From: Nitrospira sp. SG-bin2
GTDB lineage: Bacteria; Nitrospirota; Nitrospiria; Nitrospirales; Nitrospiraceae
Assembly (NCBI GenBank): GCA_002083405.1
Contig: LVWT01000047.1
Span: forward strand, 1 to 28,667
Direction of reading: 5' to 3'
DNA length: 28,667 bases
Every line of letters begins with the position of its first letter. The first letter of the stretch is position 1. Shown here piece after piece: positions 1 through 6,676 of this stretch. The position numbers were made by a program, and so were the translations under genes. Below the pieces are notes generated by a model. It was given only the letters and a program-made list of their open reading frames with translations, was not told the origin of the DNA and made no database searches.

Positions 1-1
1 T

Positions 2-220
2 GACGCCGCCCACCGGGTTCCCATTCAACTGCTTCCGATCGGAGGCGTGGCCGCCTCGACCGAGAGCGTACGGAAAGGAGTGTTCCCGCTCTCGCGGCCC
101 CTGCATCTCGTGACGCATGCGGCGCCCTCAGGCCTGGCCAAGACTTTTATCGAATACGCCCAATCAAAGGCTGTGTATGACCTCATCAGGCAACAATACT
201 TTGTCCCGCTGGCCGACTGA
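2..220 (+). CDS. pstS: Phosphate ABC transporter substrate-binding protein PstS, C-terminal part
   Basis: The reading frame is open from the window edge and ends at TGA 218-220, giving 72 residues. It contains the typical PstS tail: a strand reading PLHLVTHAAPSG, then FIEYAQS, and a final YFVPLAD. PstS is the periplasmic phosphate-binding protein that hands phosphate to the PstCA channel. It lies directly upstream of pstC and overlaps it by 44 nt in another frame, which supports the assignment. The N-terminus, signal peptide and ligand residues lie outside the window. Sequence similarity to PstS was judged by eye. Confidence 0.82.
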   Translation, partial: DAAHRVPIQLLPIGGVAASTESVRKGVFPLSRPLHLVTHAAPSGLAKTFIEYAQSKAVYDLIRQQYFVPLAD

Positions 221-1055
221 TCGGCTCCTGCTCTGGCTCCTGCGCGGCACCGCCACGATCGCGGGCGCGATCGTCCTGTTGATCGTGGGATTCCTTGTCA
301 TGGAAGCGCTTCCGGTCTTGCGGCACGTAGGCTTCGGACGGTTTCTTACCGATCCTTCCTGGCACCCCGCCGACGGGCTCTATAATCTCACGCCGATGCT
401 GTGGGGAACGCTGTTCGCGATGGCCGGCTCCGTGCTGATCGCGACGCCACTGGGGCTCCTCTCCGCGGTCTTCTGCCATTACTATGCACCCCAGATCATG
501 ACGCGGCCTTATCGGCGGTTGATCGAGCTGCTCGCGGGTATTCCCTCGGTGGTCTATGGATTTTGGGGTCTCGTGGTGCTCGTCCCACTGATCGGATCGA
601 TCCATCCGCCTGGGCCGAGCCTGCTGGCCGGAATCGTGATCCTCACGATGATGATTCTCCCCACCATCGCCGTAATGGCTGATGTCAGCCTCGCCAATGT
701 GCCTCCACAGTATGTGTGTGGCGCGGCGGCGTTAGGGCTGTCGCGTTGGGCGATCGTTCGAGGAGTCGTATTCCCAGCGGCCAAATCAGGGCTGTTCACG
801 GGAGTGATTCTGGAGACCGGCCGAGCCATTGGAGAGACGATGGCGATTCTGATGGTCTGCGGGAACGTCGTGCAGACGCCGCACAGTCTATTCGATCCGA
901 TGCGAACACTGACCGCCAACATCGCGCTGGAGATGGCCTATGCCTTCGGGGACCATCGCGCCGCATTATTCGTCAGCGGCCTGGTCTTGATGGGGATGAT
1001 CGTGGCGTTGGTTGCCGCTGCAGACTGGATCAGCCACGGAAGAATCTATGGGTAA
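177..1055 (+). CDS. pstC: Phosphate ABC transporter permease PstC
   Basis: This 292-aa inner-membrane permease forms, with PstA, the channel of the high-affinity phosphate importer. About six hydrophobic segments are visible, starting with one near residues 24-45. The ABC-permease EAA loop that contacts PstB lies near residues 182-215, around GAAALGLSR and GRAIGETMA. ATG 177 is chosen because AAAGG sits 6 nt upstream; an in-frame ATG-less extension to 117 would add residues not typical of the family. The gene overlaps the pstS end by 44 nt and pstA by 8 nt, so translation is probably coupled along the operon. Confidence 0.93.
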   Translation: MTSSGNNTLSRWPTDRLLLWLLRGTATIAGAIVLLIVGFLVMEALPVLRHVGFGRFLTDPSWHPADGLYNLTPMLWGTLFAMAGSVLIATPLGLLSAVFCHYYAPQIMTRPYRRLIELLAGIPSVVYGFWGLVVLVPLIGSIHPPGPSLLAGIVILTMMILPTIAVMADVSLANVPPQYVCGAAALGLSRWAIVRGVVFPAAKSGLFTGVILETGRAIGETMAILMVCGNVVQTPHSLFDPMRTLTANIALEMAYAFGDHRAALFVSGLVLMGMIVALVAAADWISHGRIYG

Positions 1056-1911
1056 GGTGCTAGCACGATATCCTGGTGGGCGCGAATGGCTCGCTTCGGC
1101 CTTAGGGTGGAGCGCGGCGGCGCTCGTCACCGCAACCTTCTGCTGGCTCTTGGGGGACATCCTCTGGCATGGCCTGCCTCATGTGTCATGGACGTTTGTG
1201 ACGGCGTCCCCTCGAGACGCCGGACGCGAAGGCGGCATCGGCCCCATTTTGGTGTCGTCCATGTTGATTTTGGGTGTTTGTCTTGGCGTGTCTCTGCCCA
1301 TCGGCGTCGGAACCGCGGTCCTGCTGGCTGAGTTCACTACGGATGACAGCCTGTTCGGGCGTCTGATCCGCCGCAGCCTTGATACGTTGGCTGGTGTCCC
1401 GTCGATTGTCTTTGGGCTCTTCGGCAACGCCTTCTTTTGCAAGACGCTGGGCCTGGGATTCTCGATTTTGTCTGGTGGTCTGACGCTGGCCTGCATGGTG
1501 CTGCCGATCCTCATTCGTTCGACGGAAGAAGGGTTCCGCGCTGTGCCGAGCGGGTACCGGCTCTCCGCCGCCGCTCTGGGGCTTTCGCGGACTACGACAC
1601 TCTTCCACCTCTTGCTGCCGGCAGCGGTGCCGGGGCTCCTTGTGGGTCTGGTGCTGGGAGTGGGGCGAGCGATAGCGGAAACGGCCGCGCTGATTTTTAC
1701 GAGCGGCTATGTGGACCGCATGCCTGAGTCGTTGCTCGATTCCGGCCGGGCGCTATCCCTCCACATCTTCGACCTCTCGATGAATGTCTCTGGGGGAGAC
1801 GCCCACGCTTATGCCTCGGCGCTGGTGTTGGTTGTCTTGCTGCTGGCAATCAATGGGACGGCGTCATGGTTGGCCGAACACCTGCTACATCGGAGGATCG
1901 TCACCGTATGA
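1048..1911 (+). CDS. pstA: Phosphate ABC transporter permease PstA
   Basis: This 287-aa inner-membrane permease is the partner of PstC. Hydrophobic segments begin near residue 16. The EAA loop is near residues 174-212, with AAALGLSR and GRAIAETAA, closely parallel to the motif in PstC. ATG 1048 follows GGAAG by about 5 nt and overlaps the pstC stop by 8 nt. A longer in-frame start at 1012 would extend the protein into pstC coding sequence and has no good ribosome site. The stop overlaps the pstB start as ATGA. Confidence 0.93.
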   Translation: MGKVLARYPGGREWLASALGWSAAALVTATFCWLLGDILWHGLPHVSWTFVTASPRDAGREGGIGPILVSSMLILGVCLGVSLPIGVGTAVLLAEFTTDDSLFGRLIRRSLDTLAGVPSIVFGLFGNAFFCKTLGLGFSILSGGLTLACMVLPILIRSTEEGFRAVPSGYRLSAAALGLSRTTTLFHLLLPAAVPGLLVGLVLGVGRAIAETAALIFTSGYVDRMPESLLDSGRALSLHIFDLSMNVSGGDAHAYASALVLVVLLLAINGTASWLAEHLLHRRIVTV

Positions 1912-2747
1912 CACTCTCGCCCTCTACGACGGGTAGACAATCGTGGTTTCCGCTGGAGGAGCGACCGGCCTGTTGCGCACCTCAACCGCTCATCGAAGTC
2001 CAACAGCTCAGCGTGCATTATGGCCAGAAGCCAGCGTTCCGTGACGTGACAGTCGCGATCAACCAAGGATGCATCACGGCGCTTATCGGGCCGTCGGGTT
2101 GTGGTAAGACCAGTTTCCTCTCCTCGCTGAATCGCTTGACGGACCTCATTCCTGGGTGCCGCGTGTCGGGGCGCATCTGTCTCGACGGCCTTGATGTCTT
2201 GCCTCCGGATACCGATGTGATCCGGTTGCGCCGCCGCATTGGTATGATTTTTCAAAAACCGAATCCGTTCCCCCTCTCGATCCGGAAGAACCTGGAGTTT
2301 CCCTTGCGCGAGCATGGATTCAGGGATCGGGAACAGCTGGCCCGCACGATCGAAACGGGATTGCGCGATGTGGGGCTGTGGGACGAGGTTAAGGACCGCT
2401 TGGATTCGCCGGCCTTGGCGCTGTCGGGTGGCCAACAGCAGCGATTGTGCATGGCCAGAGCGCTGGTGCTCTCGCCCGATGTGCTGCTGATGGATGAACC
2501 CTGCAGCGCGCTCGACCCGCTCTCGAGCGGCGTCGTCGAAGACCTGATCGTCGGCCTTCGGGGCCGCGTCACCGTGTTGATCGTGACCCATAATCTTGCA
2601 CAGGCCCGCCGTATTGCCGATTACGCTGCCCTGTTCTGGGTTCAGCAAGGAGCAGGGCAATTGATCGAAGCCGGCACGGTGAAGCAGATTTTTGAGGAGC
2701 CCCATGACCCCCTGACCGCTGCCTATGTGAGTGGGATGCGAGGATAG
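1908..2747 (+). CDS. pstB: Phosphate ABC transporter ATPase PstB
   Basis: This 279-aa cytoplasmic ATPase drives phosphate import. All ABC motifs are present: Walker A GPSGCGKTS at 61-69, Q-loop glutamine 116 in FQKPNPFP, signature LSGGQ at 172-176, Walker B DVLLMDE at 191-197 and the switch histidine 228. The FQKPNPFP stretch is typical of PstB. ATG 1908 overlaps the pstA stop (ATGA), with GGAGG about 11 nt upstream. The first 28 residues precede the ABC core and look variable. No phoU follows within the window, although many pst operons carry one after pstB. Confidence 0.95.
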   Translation: MTLSPSTTGRQSWFPLEERPACCAPQPLIEVQQLSVHYGQKPAFRDVTVAINQGCITALIGPSGCGKTSFLSSLNRLTDLIPGCRVSGRICLDGLDVLPPDTDVIRLRRRIGMIFQKPNPFPLSIRKNLEFPLREHGFRDREQLARTIETGLRDVGLWDEVKDRLDSPALALSGGQQQRLCMARALVLSPDVLLMDEPCSALDPLSSGVVEDLIVGLRGRVTVLIVTHNLAQARRIADYAALFWVQQGAGQLIEAGTVKQIFEEPHDPLTAAYVSGMRG

Positions 2748-2957
2748 GCCGACACCGCCTCGTTGCTCAGGCGCTACTCATGAGAGGTATCGGGTTGTAA
2801 CACCTGCATCGTTTGGGACGTGGGGCAGGGAGCCTAACGCTTACTTAGAGGCCGCGTGGAAGTAAATGGGATGGATACGAACCGCAAGACAACGCTTTCT
2901 ATTACGGTCGTCGCGCTAAAGCCTGTCCAGATGCAGAAGGACCGCAAGGAGTTGCAG

Positions 2958-3662
2958 ATGGCCCGAACACCTGCTGATCGGGAGGAGGAGACTCATGACA
3001 TACGGCCCATGTTGTTGCGAGAGAACAATCGAGAGGTTGCAGGTCCTCTTTTCTACGAAATTCCTGTGGGGGGTCGCATCGTCATGCTTCCCGTATTCGT
3101 CGCGGCCTACGAAGATCAGCTCCATGGCCTGTATGGGCGAGAAGGTTCGGAGCGAACCGAATCTGTTTCGGCTTCGGATCAAGGTGGCATCCACCCCACG
3201 GGTAGTTCGCTGGAAACGCCGAATAGTTTTTGTTCAGAGCCATCTCGATATGTCTATGGGGCGCTGATGATGGATATATCCCGGCACGAAGTGCTGATAC
3301 ACGGTCAGGAGGTCGAACTGACTCGAAAAGAGTTCCACCTGCTGAAATGCCTGCTCAAGCATCCAGGACATGTGCGGTCACGGGATGTTCTGCTGAACGC
3401 TGTGTGGGGGTATGACTACTATGGGACGGCCCGTACCGTAGATGTCCATATCCGGCGACTCAAACAGAAGCTTCCATTGCTCGATCGAGCGATCGTATGT
3501 GTGAGAGGTCTGGGATATAAGCTCAAAGACACGAGAGACGAGGAGGCTGGCATTCCTGGTGAGCGGTATCCAGGTAGAGGACTAGCGAAGGAGTCCATCT
3601 CAAAGCGGGGTCAGCACGCAACCCGTGGCACCTTGGTAAAGGGCGACGAAAGTCGCGCGTGA
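2958..3662 (+). CDS. OmpR/PhoB-type winged-helix protein without a receiver domain
   Basis: The C-terminal part, residues about 100-189, is a clear OmpR/PhoB winged helix. It has ELTRKEFHLLKCL, the recognition helix region TARTVDVHIRRLK (157-169) and the wing VRGLGYKL (182-189). The first ~95 residues show none of the receiver features: no acidic pair near the start, no phospho-Asp context and no KP motif. ATG 2958 is preceded by AAGGAG with a 6-nt gap. ATG 2871 (GGAAG, 8 nt) and GTG 2856 are possible longer starts. About 45 polar residues follow the wing. Its place after pstSCAB suggests a role in phosphate-dependent transcription, which is inference. It may act without phosphorylation or be a remodelled PhoB. 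Confidence 0.75.
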   Translation: MARTPADREEETHDIRPMLLRENNREVAGPLFYEIPVGGRIVMLPVFVAAYEDQLHGLYGREGSERTESVSASDQGGIHPTGSSLETPNSFCSEPSRYVYGALMMDISRHEVLIHGQEVELTRKEFHLLKCLLKHPGHVRSRDVLLNAVWGYDYYGTARTVDVHIRRLKQKLPLLDRAIVCVRGLGYKLKDTRDEEAGIPGERYPGRGLAKESISKRGQHATRGTLVKGDESRA

Positions 3663-3684
3663 GCCCTCCGTCTGCTAGTCTACC

Positions 3685-3913
3685 GTGGCCATGGACTCGA
3701 CGGCTCAGGCCACCACGTATCTGATATGCTTGGATTCGCGGCATCCACCCGATGCTGTGGCGACGGTTCCTGGTCCGCTCCGACAGCACACTGGCAGACC
3801 TGCACTGGATCCTCCAGATCGGATTCGGATGGACAGACTTTCACCTCCATCGCTTTCGGATCTGGAAGAAGAGCTATACCATCCCGCGGATGGGGTCAGT
3901 GGAGGGCCATGAT
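3685..3913 (+). pseudogene. Disrupted PRiA4_ORF3-like protein (plasmid pRiA4b ORF-3 / IS1096 TnpR-type passenger)
   Basis: Two frames together give a recognisable N-terminus of the PRiA4_ORF3 family. One frame, from GTG 3685 or ATG 3691, gives ATTYL. After a one-base shift near 3721-3724 a second frame continues YAWIRGIHPMLWRR, then STLADLHWILQIGFGW and FHLHRFRI. This matches the family pattern of WRR, TLADLH, GW and HLH motifs. The homology ends where a Tn3-type inverted repeat begins at 3914. The gene is therefore broken twice, by a frameshift and by the insertion. Its 3' part was not found in the window. No good ribosome site is visible. Confidence 0.7.
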
Positions 3914-3951
3914 GGGGTCGTTCACCGATTCAGCCAAAACTGTACGCTAAG
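3914..3951 (+). repeat. 38-bp terminal inverted repeat of a Tn3-family transposon, left end
   Basis: The element begins GGGGTCGT and ends ACGCTAAG exactly 38 bp later, which are the conserved outer and inner ends of Tn3/Tn21-type inverted repeats. The GGGG end faces left, so the transposon body extends to the right. Outside it lies the interrupted PRiA4_ORF3-like gene; inside it is an ORF beginning with a Tn3 transposase N-terminus. The adjoining 5 bp, ATGAT at 3909-3913, would be the left target-site copy. No matching right end was found in the window. Confidence 0.82.
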
Positions 3952-4043
3952 AAGATAAAACCTTTTGAAGTGGCTAGGTTTCACAAGGCTTGATAGGGTA
4001 CCCTGAGCACCGGTTTGTCAGAGTATCGTTGATGGAGTCCCGA

Positions 4044-4817
4044 GTGACTCGCCGCACGTGCCTTACACCTGCCCAACGAGCCCACGTCCTGGCGTTGCCC
4101 TCTGAGCCGCGCGAGTTAGTGCGTTTCTACACGTTCACACCGTCCGAATTGACCCCTATTCGCACGCACACGCGGCGACATCTGCCGGTGGAGGACGCGA
4201 AAGCGCTGTTGACCGCCCTGGAATCCGATTCGCGGAAATCGGATCTGCAACGGGCCCGCAATGTCGCGATGGCCTATCTGATGCTCAAGACCGGGCTGCG
4301 CACGATTGAGGTGAGTCGCGCCCGGATCGAGCATCTACAGGAATTGGTGTCTGGTGAGAAGTGGCGGCTCTGGGTACATGGAAAGGGGCGAGCGTCGGCG
4401 GATGAGTTGGTGCAGGTGTTGAAGGAGGTCTATGACAAGATCCAGGCGTACCTTGCTCTTCGAGAAGGTCCATTACAAGGGAGTGATCCACTCTTTGCCA
4501 CGACGGCCTGTTACGATCGGTCCGGAAACGTCGTCACGAAGAATGGGGAACCTTACTCGCTGGCAGGGAAGCGACTCTCCACGCGCGCCATTCACCACAT
4601 CATCACGGAGGGTCTGCTCTTGGCCGGCGTCAAGAAACCCGGCATTGTGGTGCATAGCTTGCGCCACTCGACGCCGACCTTTGCGCTCCTCAACGACGCC
4701 AATCCGACACGGGTCCAGAAGATGATGCGGCATCAGTACTATGCGACGACGGAGATCTATGTCGAAGAAGTGCAGCGGTTGTTGGAAGGGGCGGAGGACG
4801 CGGTCACGCAGATCTAG
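4044..4817 (+). CDS. Chimeric protein: Tn3 transposase N-terminus (DUF4158) joined to a tyrosine recombinase catalytic domain
   Basis: From GTG 4044 (GGAG 6 nt upstream) the product has 257 aa; ATG 4032 and TTG 3990 are alternative starts. Residues 1-40 (RRTCLTPAQR, LALP, RELVRFYTFT) match the start of Tn3-family TnpA. From about residue 47 the protein is a tyrosine recombinase catalytic domain with a full set of residues: Arg86 (TGLRTIEV), Lys114 (HGKGRA), His204 and Arg207 (HSLRHS), His230 (MMRHQYY) and Tyr239 (TEIY). The usual core-binding N-domain of such recombinases is missing. It begins 92 bp inside the Tn3 repeat. It could be a recombination product or a working resolvase-like protein. 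Strand-exchange activity is not shown. Confidence 0.8.
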   Translation: MTRRTCLTPAQRAHVLALPSEPRELVRFYTFTPSELTPIRTHTRRHLPVEDAKALLTALESDSRKSDLQRARNVAMAYLMLKTGLRTIEVSRARIEHLQELVSGEKWRLWVHGKGRASADELVQVLKEVYDKIQAYLALREGPLQGSDPLFATTACYDRSGNVVTKNGEPYSLAGKRLSTRAIHHIITEGLLLAGVKKPGIVVHSLRHSTPTFALLNDANPTRVQKMMRHQYYATTEIYVEEVQRLLEGAEDAVTQI

Positions 4818-5020
4818 CGGCCAGGATGCGCCGTCTGCTGAAGACGGCCCGTGCACCACGAGAGGCAGAGAACAGAGGAGCAGCCAGAAGACATCCGGCT
4901 CCGAGTGCCCGTCGCGACGGCGCACAAGCACTCGGGTGTCCCACTCTCCGGCAGGCACGCGATGACGCACATCACCGGCCTCACTCCTGTTCTGTCCCAA
5001 GGTATCCCAACGGACATCCC

Positions 5021-5413
5021 ATGACATACAAATGCGATTTCTGCTCAGGCCCTTCTCCCACGGTCCGGTATCACACCCATCCGTTTGGCCTGACCACGTC
5101 CGACCAGGTCTTTGGTGATACGCCTGTGTACAGCATTGACGGGCTCAATCATGTGGCCACCGAGGATCTCCATCCAGACTACGGAATTGGTGCGATGATG
5201 AGTTCCGAATGGCTGGCCTGTGATGCGTGCAGCCAGTTGATCGATGCGCACGATCTGACCGGGCTCCTAACCCATTGCCTCACCCAATTTCGAGAGGCCG
5301 GCTTGTTGGCCGATCCCTGCCTGAATGATGAAATGACAACGGTCTACCATCAACTGTATCGAGCCTTCTTCCACTACCTCCGATATCGCGAGCCGTGGCC
5401 GCCGTCACCCTAG
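5021..5413 (+). CDS. Small protein with two CxxC pairs, unknown function
   Basis: This 130-aa protein starts YKCDFC (Cys5, Cys8) and has a second pair in LACDAC (Cys67, Cys70), a layout suited to one zinc site. The segment SSEWLACDACSQLID followed by an acidic stretch resembles a widespread family of uncharacterised CDFC proteins, recalled but not searched. ATG 5021 is chosen because the family begins just before CDFC. The frame is open upstream to 4826, but that part is Arg/Ala-rich and does not look like protein. The ribosome site is weak. The last nine bases overlap the istA remnant on the other strand, so the C-terminus may be altered. Confidence 0.6.
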   Translation: MTYKCDFCSGPSPTVRYHTHPFGLTTSDQVFGDTPVYSIDGLNHVATEDLHPDYGIGAMMSSEWLACDACSQLIDAHDLTGLLTHCLTQFREAGLLADPCLNDEMTTVYHQLYRAFFHYLRYREPWPPSP

Positions 5414-5521
5414 CCGACTGTACTGATAGCCGTCGGGATGCTGGGCTTTGTACTCCTGCCAGAGCAGCGCCAGGGTCACGCCCTTGCGCGTCAATTCCTG
5501 ATGCAGCGTGGCCCAATCCGG
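5405..5521 (-). pseudogene. istA: Remnant of IS21-family transposase IstA
   Basis: Read on the minus strand, 38 codons give an IstA-like segment: PDWATLHQELTRKGVTLALL, then WQEYKAQHPDGYQYSR. This is a characteristic stretch of the N-terminal half of IS21 transposases, where it is normally followed by more transposase sequence; here two codons later the frame stops. There is no start codon and no istB in the window. The fragment is bounded by a 14-bp hairpin on one side and the end of the CxxC gene on the other. It is a scar of an old IS21 insertion. Confidence 0.7.
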
Positions 5522-5547
5522 CACAGCCCGCCGCGGGCTGTGCCGGA
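5517..5547. repeat. Perfect 14-bp inverted repeat with a 3-nt loop
   Basis: TCCGGCACAGCCCG is followed by CCG and then its exact reverse complement. No run of T follows on either strand, so a plain intrinsic terminator is not well supported. It touches the upstream end of the istA remnant and may mark a rearrangement point or a REP-like element. Confidence 0.6.
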
Positions 5548-6138
5548 CTGGACGGTATTGCATCAGGGGGGACTGCCATCGGCCACTGTGCGACAGTCAC
5601 CAACGAAATCTCCACGCCGGAAAGCGGCCGGTCATTAAAGATGGTGCCCACTTCTCGCTACGCTTGGCTGGATTGGGGATGAGTCGGCTGGGGGGAGAGG
5701 GTCATAGAACAGGCACTTCGCACGCGTATCGGCGTCCACAACACCTGCCCACCTGTCTTTCCGCACGTTCTCGCACCCATGTGAGCAAGACCTCGCCACC
5801 GTCCAGAAGTCAGATGGTTCTGGGACAGACTTGCCCGTACGACCCGCGGTTTAGGAATGGCTTAAGGGTTAATACTACAAGGTTCGGTGTTTTAAATGGT
5901 TTCCCCGTTTCTCTCAACGTATCAGGCTTTTAGCAGTTTCCACTGTCTCCATTGATTCCAATGGTTATCATCCTTTGGGGGAATGTTTAGCACAAAATTA
6001 GCACGAGCATATCTTATGTTTCGAGTCTCGATCGGGTCCCCGAAAAGAATGTATCTGAGCACTGGCGCTATATGGCTCGGATTTTGTGCGAGGCGCGAGC
6101 ACGAAACAATATGGCCCCACCAACAGGAAGGTTCCCGA
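5548..6138. other. Stretch without a recognised gene
   Basis: Open frames exist here on both strands, but none has a convincing ribosome site or recognisable motif. From about 5860 to 6080 the base composition is clearly more AT-rich than the surroundings, which suits transferred or decayed DNA. No tRNA, terminator or attachment repeat could be defined. Confidence 0.5.
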
Positions 6139-6513
6139 CTAGCATCCCTGAAAGATCTCCAGACATTCATCATTCTGTGGCTCAACTCCCTCGGGCACGG
6201 TTCGAAATTCTACTCCCGTGACTCGATCGTTCTCGATGAGCAGGCTCGCCCAGCAGCCATGGTGCACGCCTGGCTGGCTTCCTTTTAAAAATGGACGGGA
6301 TTCCTCGAACATCGAGGCTTCCTTGTAATAGCGGAGAATCAGGCCTTGCCCATGACTGGTTTGTCGGACCGGTTTTCCGGCGCACTGTAGCATGTCCGCT
6401 TGGCTCTTTCCGATGAGTCGTTGTGCGGTCGATTCGGAAATATTTTCCTGAGGGGCCGATGCACAACCATACAAGAGAAGACCTGCGACCGAAAGAATGA
6501 CACTCCTGTACAT
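6139..6513 (-). CDS. Putative lipoprotein, unknown function
   Basis: This 124-aa product begins MYRSVILSVAGLLLYGC, a short lipoprotein signal peptide with the lipidated Cys at residue 17. The Tyr at -2 is unusual for a lipobox. The start is fixed by AAGGAGG five bases upstream of the ATG. The mature part has ESTAQRLIGKSQADMLQCAG and a GVEFRTVPEG segment, a small outer-membrane-assembly-like style (SmpA/BamE proteins share a comparable GKS-x-x-D-x-L turn), but that is a weak resemblance. Four cysteines in the mature part could form disulfides. The gene is convergent to nothing obvious and lies downstream of the Mg2+ ATPase gene on the same strand. Confidence 0.7.
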   Translation of the reverse strand: MYRSVILSVAGLLLYGCASAPQENISESTAQRLIGKSQADMLQCAGKPVRQTSHGQGLILRYYKEASMFEESRPFLKGSQPGVHHGCWASLLIENDRVTGVEFRTVPEGVEPQNDECLEIFQGC

Positions 6514-6577
6514 CCTAGCCTCCTTAGAGATCTGTCTCGCGCAACCCATCGATAGCGTAGTCACTGGTTCGTAGACT

Positions 6578-6667
6578 TCAAAGTGCTTGGGTGATCAAGG
6601 GTGAGCCGGCACGCCTCAGCAGCGTATCGTAATAGGACGCGATCGCAATGTTGTAGATGGCTTCCAT
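6578..6667 (-). CDS. Possible 29-aa small protein downstream of mgtA
   Basis: Nine bases after the stop of the P-type ATPase gene, an ATG is preceded by GAGGAG with a 5-base gap, an excellent ribosome site. The frame reads MEAIYNIAIASYY and ends ITQAL, 29 residues in all. It is mildly hydrophobic in its first half but is not an obvious membrane helix. In enterobacteria a 30-aa peptide, MgtR, acts on MgtA/MgtC, but the sequence here is not similar. The coding status rests only on start signals and position. Confidence 0.4.
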   Translation of the reverse strand: MEAIYNIAIASYYDTLLRRAGSPLITQAL

Positions 6668-6676
6668 ACGCTCTCC

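Noticed and set aside
1809..2705. 298-codon minus-strand frame opposite pstA/pstB
   Set aside because: It lies wholly antisense to a pstB with all ABC motifs; it has no recognisable domain and is explained by high GC content.
2995..3267. 90-codon plus-strand frame with a strong GGGAGGAGGAG site inside the winged-helix gene
   Set aside because: The ribosome site is good, but the translation has no family resemblance, and the overlapping frame encodes a clear winged helix. A receiver domain was looked for in this frame and not found.
4815..4852. Possible right-hand Tn3 repeat (CTAGCG ... GACGGCCCG)
   Set aside because: Only a loose match to the reverse complement of 3914-3951; the outer end is GGCCCG, not GACCCC, and a gap is needed.
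5508..5933. 141-codon plus-strand frame after the CxxC gene
   Set aside because: It crosses the istA scar and the hairpin, has no ribosome site and no recognisable motif.
6020..6050. TTCGAGTCTCG stretch resembling a tRNA T-loop
   Set aside because: No acceptor, D or anticodon stem could be built around it.
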